From SAR202 cluster bacterium (GTDB lineage Bacteria; Chloroflexota; Dehalococcoidia; Lucifugimonadales; UBA1123): a stretch of DNA of 64,000 nucleotides. The stretch covers positions 32,118-96,117 of the forward strand of contig JASMDM010000081.1 of the NCBI GenBank assembly GCA_030752795.1, read 5' to 3'. The translations under genes were made by a program, and so were the position numbers. Each line of letters opens with the position of its first letter. The first letter of the stretch is position 1. The notes beneath the pieces are model-generated. The model worked only from the letters and a program-made list of their open reading frames with translations, was not told where the DNA came from and did not search any database. Shown here in pieces: positions 10,400-19,978 of this stretch.

Positions 10400-11536
10400 T
10401 TACCACCCCACCGACCCCTCGAGCCGTTGGCGCACCTCTTCGGGCGTTGTGCGGATGCGTTGGCGGACGGGGGAGTCGTCGATGCGGTTGGCGGTTGTGG
10501 CGGCTTCGGCGAGGAGCTCGACGCCGCCTAGGAAGTCGGTGAGCGCGATGGTTTCGGCTCCGACGTCGCCGTCCGGGTCGGGGATCGATGTTGTCGCGTT
10601 GTGGTGGTTGACCAGCGGGAAGGCGAGGCCGGTCGCGCGGTAGCCGAAGACGGCGAAGGCAGTGCCCTCACATGAGCCGCCGCTCATCAGTCGGCGCTGG
10701 AATCTGAACTCGGGGTCGCGTTCGCGGATCGTGTCAACGGCAACGGCCAGGATTTGCTCAGCCTCGGCGTCGAACGTGTACATCGCGTCGCCGGTGCGGA
10801 TGACAGGGCCGTCGCCCTGTGCGACGCCCTGGATCACCGGGCTGGACTCGATGGACACGACCAGCGTGTCCATGGGCAGCGTACGGGCTTCGGCCAGCAG
10901 CCTTGCTCCGAACAGTCCGCCTTCCTCGGCTCTTGTGAACACCGCGTATAGGTCGGCTTCGACTCCGTCATGAACGAGCCGTTCGAGCGCTGCGGCCGTG
11001 GCGGCGCACCCGGCGAGGTCGTCGAGGGCGCGCATCTTGATGTAGTCGCCGTCGAGCTCGAAGTCCGGCAGGTCGAACACGATGGGCAGGCAGGGCTCGA
11101 CCGAAACGTCGTCGCTGACTTCGAGCAGCGTCAGACGCTCGGACGCGTCCTCGGACAATGGCGTTTCGGGCGGTACGAGCTCACCCTTCGCGCGGCTCCC
11201 GTCCGGCAGCAAGACCTGCACCGGCACGCGCTTTCGGAGAGATGCCGCGGGCACGCCGCCGAGTGCCCGAACTACGATCTGGCCGTCGCGGACCTCCGCG
11301 ATCTCGTAGCCGGGGTGGTCCATGTGCGCCACGTACGCCGTAGGTGGACGGTCGTCGCCCGCACCGTTTACGTAGTGAGCGATCACGTTGCCGAACGAGT
11401 CGACCTGCACAACGACGCCCAGGTCGCGCGCGAATTGGGCCAAGTACTTCGCCGGGCCACCCTCGTGGAACGGCGCGGCGGGTTTTCGACCGAGCTCCTC
11501 CAGAATCTCGAGCGCTCGACGTCCGTGATCGTTCAT
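10400..11536 (-). CDS. M42-like / M20-like metallo-aminopeptidase
   Basis: VDSFGNVIAHYVNG..PTAYVAHMDHPGYEI, KMRALDDLAGCAATAAALE, FTRAEEGGLFGARLL. Confidence 0.85.
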   Translation of the reverse strand: MNDHGRRALEILEELGRKPAAPFHEGGPAKYLAQFARDLGVVVQVDSFGNVIAHYVNGAGDDRPPTAYVAHMDHPGYEIAEVRDGQIVVRALGGVPAASLRKRVPVQVLLPDGSRAKGELVPPETPLSEDASERLTLLEVSDDVSVEPCLPIVFDLPDFELDGDYIKMRALDDLAGCAATAAALERLVHDGVEADLYAVFTRAEEGGLFGARLLAEARTLPMDTLVVSIESSPVIQGVAQGDGPVIRTGDAMYTFDAEAEQILAVAVDTIRERDPEFRFQRRLMSGGSCEGTAFAVFGYRATGLAFPLVNHHNATTSIPDPDGDVGAETIALTDFLGGVELLAEAATTANRIDDSPVRQRIRTTPEEVRQRLEGSVGW

Positions 11537-11979
11537 GGCCGATCTCCTTGCTGGTTTACGAGTGCGGGAAGCGTACCAGCGAGGACGGGCGCAGGCAAGC
11601 GGGAGCGGCGGGCGGCGGGTAGCGCTCAGCAGTCAGCCTTCAGCGGTCAGCGGGATTGTCGGCATCGAGGTGGTTCGACAGTTCCCGAGAAAGCCGGGAT
11701 CCTGATGCGTCGGGACTTCCAAGTAGCAGCGCCTCATTTCGCCATCCTGAGCCACAGCGAAGGACCTGGTTGTATGCGAAAATTGTCTCCCTGCGGGGAC
11801 CGAGATTCTTCGTCCTTCCGCACGCGGAAGGATCAGAATGGCGACACTTCAAGCGCCGTTTCTACCTCATGCGTTGTCCGTTACGCGGACATGATCCCGA
11901 TTGCATCGGGACTCAATACGAACGGACTGGGGCGGGCGGATCGAGCGAGCTGACGATTGTTTCGCTTTGTCGCGACCAG

Positions 11980-12513
11980 CTACGGGTTCACTTTGAAGGT
12001 CACTTTTGTCACCGTGCCGTTGTCGGTAACGAAGGTGATCCGGTCGTAGGTGTTGGCGACAATGGCCTGGGATGGTTTCGCGATGATGACCATCTCTTCG
12101 CCGGGGTTGAACACGCCCGGTTCGATGATCTCGGCCGTCGACGAAGCGGCGTCCAGGTAGAGCCCTTCGATGGCCCAGGTGCTGGTTGCCGGAGGCGTGG
12201 TTGAGCTGTACGTGAGATAGAGTACGTCGATGCCTGGGCTTTCCTGGATTTCGAAAATCAGGTCCCAGTCTTCGAACATCGCCAGGGGTTCCTCACCGTC
12301 GTTGGAGAGCGTTACCTGGGCGGTCGAGCTCGCGGTCACCTCGAGTCCGAACGGTCCCGAGACTATCGTGTCCGCTTTCATTTCGGTCTTCTTCTGCTGT
12401 CCCAACCACTCCTCGGAGATGTCGCCGAAAGTTGACAGCAGCGAGTCGCCAACGGTGAGAACCACCGATAGCATGATTCCCATACTTTTCAGAAAAGCAG
12501 CGACTACGTGCAC
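11980..12513 (-). CDS. single-TM protein with Ig-like domain; possible archaellum ArlF/ArlG-like (tentative)
   Basis: Short hydrophobic N-terminus (GIMLSVVLTVGDSLLSTFGDISEEWLGQQ) then VTLSNDGEEPLAMFEDWDLIFEI...VFNPGEEMVIIAKPSQAIVANTYDRITFVTDNGTVTKVTF. Confidence 0.4.
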   Translation of the reverse strand: MHVVAAFLKSMGIMLSVVLTVGDSLLSTFGDISEEWLGQQKKTEMKADTIVSGPFGLEVTASSTAQVTLSNDGEEPLAMFEDWDLIFEIQESPGIDVLYLTYSSTTPPATSTWAIEGLYLDAASSTAEIIEPGVFNPGEEMVIIAKPSQAIVANTYDRITFVTDNGTVTKVTFKVNP

Positions 12514-12942
12514 TTCAGACCGTCCGAGTGATTACATGTGCGTCCCCATATTGTCGAGACGATTCGCCTATCGCGACACAGGTGTGACCCGTTGTCGATC
12601 AAGGCACAGCCGAGGCCGAATGAAAATCGGGCGAGGCGCTGAAAATCCGGCGCGCCGTCATGACCGCCGTCACGCGACGCAAGCTCAGCTTTCAGGTTGA
12701 CGCCCAACAACCCATACTCCCACACGTTGGCCTCGGCAGTGCCCATCGCCCCTCTTCATTCAAGTTAGCAAACACTCCGACTATTCGGACCGTGGCTGAC
12801 ACCAGTCTGAAGCGTGGGCAGCACGGACTCGATCAGTGTGATGTCCGCCACGGCATCGGGGCCACGAATTCAGCTATCATGTTTGGACAGTCGGTTTCCG
12901 GCCTTCCGTCGTCATCTCGATCTGTCATCTCATGGAGAATCA

Positions 12943-14964
12943 ATGGACCCGGGCGATATCCTTGTTGTTCAGCTCAGCGGCGGTCCCGGATTAGGCCGGC
13001 TCGTCGACATGGACTCGCAGCGCATTCGAATCGCCATCGGCCGGAACCGCGAGGCGCGATTGCCGTTCGCGCGTGTGTTGCTCGAGACCGGCCTGTCGGC
13101 GAGCAGTCACGACGAAGTCGAGAGTTTGACGCGCGAGTCGGAAGCGGTCGCGGCTCGCGTCGATCTCGAGGAGCTCTGGGACATCGTGTGCGACGACGGC
13201 GATTCCATGGCACTCGCGGACATCGCCGAACTCTACTGGAGCACGACGACTCCGGCTCAACTGGTCGGCTTGATGCTGCACCTCTCTCGGGACGATCTGC
13301 GGTTCGCGAAAGACGGCGCCGAGTACGCTCCCCGATCTCGCGACGACGTGGCTGAGCTCGAAGCCCGGAAACTCCGTCGCGAACGCAACCGCGAAGAGGG
13401 TGAGGCGTTGGGCAGCGACCTCGGCGCGGGCAAACTTCCCCCGGACCTGAGCTCACATCAAATCAACCAGCTCGACCAACTCAGGGGTCTTGTCCTGTAC
13501 GGAGACGACTACACGCGAGCCGGCGCCGCGAAGAAGTTCCTCGAATCGTTCGCGGGCAGTGCCAGAGACTCTCAACGCGCAGCGTTCATGGCGCTCACGA
13601 GAGCCGGATACATCAACGAAGATGAGTGCCTCGACCTCGAACGAGCGTCGATTCCGATCGAGTTCGACGAAGCCACGGTGGCCGAAGCTGACGCGATTGC
13701 AGTCGCCCCGCCTCTCGAGGCTCCGCGACGACGTGACCTGACCGGACTTGAAGTCGTCACCATCGACGACAAGGGGACGCGAGATCGCGACGACGGGCTG
13801 TCGATCGAGATCGAATCGAGCGATGCCGGTTCAGCGACGGTGTACAAAATCGGCGTCCACATCACAGACGCGGGCGCGGTGGTTGAGCGCGAGTCGGCTC
13901 TCGATGTCGAGGCCGATCGGCGTATGTCTACCTTGTATCTGCCCGAGCGAACCATCTCGATGCTGCCGCCTTCCGTCAGCGCCGATAAAGGCAGTCTCAA
14001 CCCAGGACAGCAACGCGCCGCACTGAGCGTGATGGCACAGCTGGACTCAGAAGGCGAAATCCTGGACTGGGAGGTTGTGCCGTCGGTGGTCGAAAGCCGG
14101 GCGGCGCTCCCTTACGAGGAGGTCGACGCGGCGCTTACGAATGCTGATGCTCCGATGCACGAATCGCTGACGGTGCTGGAGACCCTCTCGCGGGCAATGC
14201 GCACGAGGCGAGAAGCGGCGGGCGCACTGAATCTCGAGCGGGACGAGCTGTCGATCAAGGTGTCCGATGACGGAGACGTGTCGGTCCGGGTTGTTGCGCG
14301 GGCGGCGCCGGCGCGGAGCATGGTCGCCGAGTACATGATCCTGTGCAACTCGCTGTTGGCGGAGTTTTGCAAGAAGAACGAATTGCCCGCGCCATATCGA
14401 TCGCAAAAGGCGCCGGACGTTCGGGACGTGATCGCGCAAACGCCCGAAGGCCCGTTGCGCTGGTATCAGATCGTGCGCAAGATGGCGCCGGCCACGATCA
14501 ACACCGAGCCGGGGGCGCATGGCGGCTTGGGCGTGTCCGCGTACATCCAAGCGTCATCGCCGTTGCGGCGCTATCCGGATCTCGTGGTCCAGCGGCAGAT
14601 CTCGCACTTTTTGGCGACGGGTGAACATCTCTACGACGAGGAAGCCATCGCGTCGGTGGCACAGCGCGCGGACGTGCAGATCCGTGAGCTCGGGCGCTTG
14701 GAGGAGCAGCGACGGACGTACTGGCTGCTCAAGTACCTCGACCGCCAAAGGCAAGAACTCGAAGAGATGGGCGAGGAAAGCCTATTCGACGCTGTCGTGC
14801 TCGAGAACGCCCCAAACCGAGCCGGTTCGCTTGAGCTGAACGACTATCCGTTCAGGGTCCGCGCCGCGTTGCCCAGCACCGCCGAACCCGGCAGTACGGT
14901 GACTCTCAGGCTGCATGGCGTCGATCTGTGGCGCCGAGTCGGCCAGTTCGTGGTGGCGCAGTAA
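12943..14964 (+). CDS. RNase II/RNB domain ribonuclease
   Basis: VTIDDKGTRDRDDGLSIEIE catalytic Asp cluster; RRYPDLVVQRQISHFL; ATG 12943. Confidence 0.93.
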   Translation: MDPGDILVVQLSGGPGLGRLVDMDSQRIRIAIGRNREARLPFARVLLETGLSASSHDEVESLTRESEAVAARVDLEELWDIVCDDGDSMALADIAELYWSTTTPAQLVGLMLHLSRDDLRFAKDGAEYAPRSRDDVAELEARKLRRERNREEGEALGSDLGAGKLPPDLSSHQINQLDQLRGLVLYGDDYTRAGAAKKFLESFAGSARDSQRAAFMALTRAGYINEDECLDLERASIPIEFDEATVAEADAIAVAPPLEAPRRRDLTGLEVVTIDDKGTRDRDDGLSIEIESSDAGSATVYKIGVHITDAGAVVERESALDVEADRRMSTLYLPERTISMLPPSVSADKGSLNPGQQRAALSVMAQLDSEGEILDWEVVPSVVESRAALPYEEVDAALTNADAPMHESLTVLETLSRAMRTRREAAGALNLERDELSIKVSDDGDVSVRVVARAAPARSMVAEYMILCNSLLAEFCKKNELPAPYRSQKAPDVRDVIAQTPEGPLRWYQIVRKMAPATINTEPGAHGGLGVSAYIQASSPLRRYPDLVVQRQISHFLATGEHLYDEEAIASVAQRADVQIRELGRLEEQRRTYWLLKYLDRQRQELEEMGEESLFDAVVLENAPNRAGSLELNDYPFRVRAALPSTAEPGSTVTLRLHGVDLWRRVGQFVVAQ

Positions 14965-14977
14965 GTCACGAATGGCT

Positions 14978-15000
14978 TGGTCCTTCCGGCGGAAGGACCA
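14978..15000. repeat. hairpin repeat TGGTCCTTCC-ggc-GGAAGGACCA
   Basis: Perfect 10-bp inverted repeat just after the RNB gene stop. Confidence 0.7.
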
Positions 15001-15216
15001 GAGCACCGGCTTATGCCCGGTGGTGGCCTTGGCGTTAGGCTCAGCCTGGGCGGGGAAGCTTGGCCGTAATGGTCATCAACCAAATATGTTGTGCCTAACG
15101 CTCCTCGCGATGCTGGGCATCCGTCCATGGTGAGCCACGCACCCATCCGTTCGCCCTGAACAACATCATGTCCGACGATCGGACAAAGTATGAGGCAGCA
15201 ACGACGCCTCAACATA

Positions 15217-15249
15217 ATGTCATTCTGAGGCCGCACCCGAAGAATCTGG
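15217..15249. repeat. dispersed repeat atgtcattctgaggccgcacccgaagaatctgg, copy 1
   Basis: 31/33 identical to 29793..29825. Confidence 0.8.
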
Positions 15250-15438
15250 GGCCCCGCAGGCATTCAATTTTGACGCTGTTACTTGGAAGCTTGTCGAAGG
15301 GCCGCCCACACGCAAGTGTCACGTGATCCGTTACGGTCATTAACCCGATGTGCAGCTCAACGTTTCTTAACATGCCGGGTGGTCTGGAGAAAAGAGTCGT
15401 TTGGGTTGCTCAGGCAACAAGCCTTGTTCGGCGACCAG

Positions 15439-15468
15439 ATTCTGATCCTTCCCCGGAAGGATCAGAAT
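15439..15468. repeat. hairpin ATTCTGATCCTT-ccccgg-AAGGATCAGAAT
   Basis: Perfect 12-bp inverted repeat, followed by gacactttttgg. Confidence 0.8.
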
Positions 15469-15599
15469 GACACTTTTTGGGCAATGCCACTGATTTTGTT
15501 ATCGTCATAGCGGCCAGAGCAACGGCGACGGAGGCCGGTGGCCTGGGTCTTTAGGCCCAGCCTGGACTGAGAAGCTTGGCCGTTTACACCGAGCCCTCC

Positions 15600-17709
15600 T
15601 CAGCGCCGCCCAACGTGCCCGAGTCGCCGACTGCGCTGGATCGCCGTCGCGAATGCGATCGCCATAGCCACCCACGCGGCGGCCAGGCCGATTGCGGAAA
15701 GCGACGGCACCGGCTCCGGTCCAGGCGCCGGCGCTAGGCTTGGGCCCGCGATTGGTCCGTTGACGCGCCCCGACCCGAACGTGTTGTCCGGACCCGACGC
15801 GCCCAGGTCGATGGTCGTGTCGACGATTGCCGATCTGCGCGTCGCTCGGTCTGCGGCCGGGTCGTCGCCCTGCTCGCCCGACATCAGGTCCGGCCTGATT
15901 TCGAGGAGCAGCGCTGCGAGAGCTGCGACGTGGGGCGCGGCGGCTGACGTGCCGAAGAAACTGGACGAGAAACCCCCCGAGCCGGTCACCGATACGCCGT
16001 CCGCCGCGGACACGTCAGGTTTCATCACGCCGTTGTTGGTCGGTCCACGGCTGGAGAACAACTCGATCGAATCGAATCCTGGGTCGGAAGCGCTGATCGC
16101 TCCGACCGAAACCACCCCGCCGCCGGCGTCGCCTTGAGCGGGCACGCTGCTGCCAAGCGTGTTGAAATTCATCGTCGTGCCGTCGGTGCACGACACGCCG
16201 CCAAAGACGAACAACTCGATGGTCTTCGGGCTGGCCAGATTCGCTGAGTTCTGGACGTAGATGTAGTAAGTTCGATTGGCCCCAGTTGTGTTCGTGAACG
16301 CAACCATTTCAAACGGGTCCGGCGTGACGCCTGGATTGTCCGAAATGCTGGAGGCCACAACGGAACCGGCCAAGGGGTCATACACGAACAAGTCGTAGTC
16401 GTTGGCCGCGGCGCCGAACGTGTCGTCCCAGCTCAAAAACACCGCCGCGGTTTGTCCGCCGAAGAGAACCATAAAGTTCGCGACACTGGAAGTCCCATCC
16501 AAGCACGCGGTGGTGTCAGCGGTCGGTTGAAATAGGTGTAGATTCCCACTGAAACCGACAGTTGGCGCCCCGGCGATCCCGGAATCAGCGTACGGCCCTT
16601 GGTAGTGACGACGAGCATGATTGCCGACCGATGTGTAGTAGCCTCGAATCGGATTTGATGCGCGATTGAGCTCGGTCGCCGTGTTAACCGATATCGAGCT
16701 CGATTGGTCGTACGCGAGGCCGAACCAGGCGATGTCATCGATGACGATGTCGCTGATTGCGGCCAGGTAATCGACAGCCGCCATGAACTCAAGGTCGGTC
16801 GCGAAGTTGGCAAAGCGGAGGTTTGCGTCTGGCGCGATGTCGTGCACGATCTCCAGCATCGCGGTCCCTTCGGCTCCTTTGCTCCCGTTGGACAGTCCGG
16901 CTTCCAGGTCGCCGTCGGCGCGGAACGACACGGCCGTAACGCCTCCGGTGGTCGAGATCAGCTTGTCGCCGCCGTCTCGATTCAACGCCGATGCAGGGAG
17001 ATTACCGGAAGCCAACGCGTCGGTGATGCCGAAGATGCCGTCCGATATCAGGCCAACCGCAACACCGGCGCCGGTGACGGAATATGTGTTGCGAAGGTCG
17101 TTGAACTGTAGCGCCGCGTCGCCCTCGGTGGGTCTCGATCCGGCGTTCGTGCGCCCATAGTTCGGCAGCCGCACGGAGGCAAGACCACAGCCCGTTTACG
17201 TCCGCAAGCCGGTCAACGGAGACCGTCAGCTGCACCAACTCACCCGACACGTTTTCGAGTTCGATCTGCGCGCCCAACGACTCCAAGTCGGCGATCGCGG
17301 TTGATCCGGGTTGAGCCAGGCGCACGTATAACTGAGCGCGACCGGCGTCGTCCATCCGCAACAATCCGCCGTCCAGCAGCGCCTGGACCCGCACATCACC
17401 AGGAGGTATGCCAGCAAACGATGCAGCGCGGCCTCGGCGCATCCGGGCGCCGTATTCAGCGAGGAGCGCGACGTTCGAGGAGAATTTCGCGTGTTTGACG
17501 GGCGTCGTCAGTGTGGGCGATGTTGTCGTAGCGAACTGGGCCTGGACCGGGGCGCCGGTCCATCCGGGCGAGACGCCAAACCAGGCGGATAATGCGACCG
17601 CCGTGCTGACAGCGGCCGCCACGAAAGAACCACCGAGTATTCGACGACGATTGCCAACTGGAATTTCCACTCTCCCACAAACGCGACCGATGTCGCGCAC
17701 GATGTTCAA
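15600..17709 (-). pseudogene. S8 (subtilisin-like) secreted peptidase, frameshifted between prodomain and catalytic domain
   Basis: Catalytic GVAVGLISDG...GNHARRHYQGPY...FFGTSAAAPHVAALAALL in ORF 15600..17174; signal/prodomain in overlapping ORF 17002..17709 in another frame; C-terminal VPSLS-TM-RSRR. Confidence 0.75.
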
Positions 17710-17911
17710 GCATCGATTTTACCGCACAACCCTGCCGTCGGAAAGCGCGACTGGCGTCATTTTGCGTGCTCGCATCGCGATCCCGAGATAACGAGCCGCG
17801 TATCTACGGATGGCTGCGAATGTGTGGACACGAATCAAGGCTTTGGATATAATGAAGTCGGTGCCCGAGCCCGCGAATGCAGGCAGTTTCAGACGCGTTC
17901 ACGGCCATCGT

Positions 17912-17999
17912 GCCGAGGTGGTGGAATTGGTAGACACGCAGCGTTGAGGGCGCTGTGGCCGAATAGGCTGTAGGAGTTCGAGTCTCCTCCTCGGCACCA
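17912..17999 (+). tRNA. tRNA-Leu (GAG), CCA encoded
   Basis: Acceptor GCCGAGG/CCTCGGC, anticodon stem-loop CAGCG-TTGAGGG-CGCTG, variable arm, TTCGAGT. Confidence 0.96.
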
Positions 18000-18030
18000 A
18001 CCATCGCTCATTCTGTAGGCAGAATTATGT

Positions 18031-18107
18031 GGCGACGTAGCCAAGCGGTCTAAGGCGGAGGTCTGCAAAACCTCTATTCGGCGGTTCGAATCCGCCCGTC
18101 GCCTCCA
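18031..18107 (+). tRNA. tRNA-Cys (GCA), CCA encoded
   Basis: Acceptor GGCGACG/CGTCGCC, anticodon stem-loop GAGGT-CTGCAAA-ACCTC, discriminator U. Confidence 0.96.
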
Positions 18108-18128
18108 TCTTCCGGTTTCACGAAAAGA

Positions 18129-18154
18129 CCTCCGAGATCACCTCGGGGGTTTTT
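18129..18154 (+). terminator. Rho-independent terminator after the tRNA pair
   Basis: CCTCCGAG-atcac-CTCGGGGG-TTTTT. Confidence 0.75.
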
Positions 18155-18208
18155 GTATTTACGAGATTCGGCGATGCCGTTCCGTCACCGATTCCGAAGG
18201 ATTTCGTC

Positions 18209-18373
18209 ATGAAACCTAATTTGCCGTTGATTGCGCTGATATTCGGGTTGGGTATCGCGCTAGGCGGCCTGATTCGGCTGCTCAGAAGCGACGACCTCGC
18301 CCTCCCGATATTCCTGATGGCGTCAGGCGTGTTTTGCGCGGTTGCGGCTTACGGTGCGCTCGAGCGTCGCTAA
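18209..18373 (+). CDS. small membrane protein (54 aa)
   Basis: MKPNLPLIALIFGLGIALGGLIRLLRSDDLALPIFLMASGVFCAVAAYGALERR; gaagga upstream; two predicted TM stretches. Confidence 0.5.
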   Translation: MKPNLPLIALIFGLGIALGGLIRLLRSDDLALPIFLMASGVFCAVAAYGALERR

Positions 18374-18763
18374 AATGGCAGACAATTTAGGCGCGACGGA
18401 ATTTCGGCGCCAAGTCCCAGACACGCCCGTAGACGTCAACCACTCGCAGTGAGTCCCCTCTCGCCCGAACCCCTGTGACATCGCAGGAGGCTTCAACGGC
18501 GCCCCACCAGCGTTTCTTTTTCGAAAGTATCAATTTTGATCGAGTGCCTAGACTTGAAGCAGTTGCCACCGGAGCCGAAACTGGACAACACGGTCCGGTC
18601 GTGCCACGCACAGGACGGTGTTGGGAGTCTGTCGTCCTTTAATACGGCGGCGCCGGAGGTTGTATACGGCCCCTGCCTGGGAGATAATTGCTGCCCACCA
18701 GGATGAGAGGACCTCGATTCAACCTCGCCGATTCACCTCGATTTGAGCCGGGAGCTGAACGAT

Positions 18764-19978
18764 ATGCGACTGGTATTGACGAACGCCAACCTGATCGACT
18801 GCGTCGATCCCGGAGTCCGAACGGAGTGCAGCGTCTCCGTGGAGGACGGCCGCATCGTCGAGGTTCACGACGATGGCCGCTCTCCGCCCCTCGACGAATC
18901 GAATGTCGTCGATCTGGACGGAGGTTACCTGCTGCCAGGCCTGTGGGACGCCCACGTTCACCTTGAGCATCCACGGACGCCCGACGCCAATGTTGCTGAG
19001 TTGACGGTCCAATACGCGTACAACGCGGCCCGGGGACTTACCGAGGCGGGCGTGGTCGGTCTACGGACCGGAGGCACTCCGGCTTTCATAGACGTGGCGC
19101 TCAGAGACGCCTTCAACTCGGGGCAGCACGTCGGGCCCAGGATCTTCGCTGGCGGCTGGTTCCTGACTACCACGGCTGGTCATTTCCTAGCGTCGGGCGC
19201 GGCCCTGGAAGTCGACGGCGCCGATGGGTTCGTTAGCGCCGTACGGGATCAGATCCGCTCGGGCGTCGATCACATCAAGCTCAACCTCACCGGTGGAGTC
19301 ATGGGTCCTTCGTGGGACCGGCACTGGCACTCCTTCTTCCTGCCCGAAGAGCTGGAAGCCGCCTTCGCCATCGCGAGCCAGCGTGGGTATCCGGTCATGG
19401 CGCACGCGGCCAGCCCACAGGCGGTGAAGGATGCACTGAGGTTAGGCGCCCACTCGGTCGAACACGGCTACATCATGGACGACGAGTGCATCGAGCTCTT
19501 CCTCGAGAAGGACGCCTGGTACGTTCCGACCCTCGGGATCACGCACCTCACTCGCGACCAGGCCACGACGTCGTGGGAGCAGGAATGGGCTGAAGAGCGA
19601 GACCTTCCGTCCGATCTCGCTGAGAGAGCCGACGCGGCCACCGACGAACATCGCAAGTGGTTCCGGCGTGCCCTGGACTCTGGGGTGAAGATGGCTCTGG
19701 GATCCGACCTGCGGCCGCCGAGCCAGGCGGTGAACCTGGAGATGGGGTTGTGGGTGAAGGACGGGGCGAGCACGTGGCAGACCCTCGTTGCCGCCACCAG
19801 GAGCGCCGCCGAGTTATGCGGCGCCGGCGACGACCTGGGCACGGTCGAGGCGGGCAAGCTGGCGGACCTGATCGTCGTCCGAGACAACCCGCTCGACGAC
19901 ATCGAAAACCTGCGGAAGCTGGATTTTGTGTTCAAAGAAGGCCGGCTTGTGGCTGACCACAGGGAGGAGGCAAAATGA
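18764..19978 (+). CDS. amidohydrolase (imidazolonepropionase/Xaa-Pro dipeptidase-like)
   Basis: LLPGLWDAHVHLEH, GAHSVEHGYI, ALGSDLRPPSQAV, GKLADLIVVRDNPLDDI. Confidence 0.9.
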   Translation: MRLVLTNANLIDCVDPGVRTECSVSVEDGRIVEVHDDGRSPPLDESNVVDLDGGYLLPGLWDAHVHLEHPRTPDANVAELTVQYAYNAARGLTEAGVVGLRTGGTPAFIDVALRDAFNSGQHVGPRIFAGGWFLTTTAGHFLASGAALEVDGADGFVSAVRDQIRSGVDHIKLNLTGGVMGPSWDRHWHSFFLPEELEAAFAIASQRGYPVMAHAASPQAVKDALRLGAHSVEHGYIMDDECIELFLEKDAWYVPTLGITHLTRDQATTSWEQEWAEERDLPSDLAERADAATDEHRKWFRRALDSGVKMALGSDLRPPSQAVNLEMGLWVKDGASTWQTLVAATRSAAELCGAGDDLGTVEAGKLADLIVVRDNPLDDIENLRKLDFVFKEGRLVADHREEAK

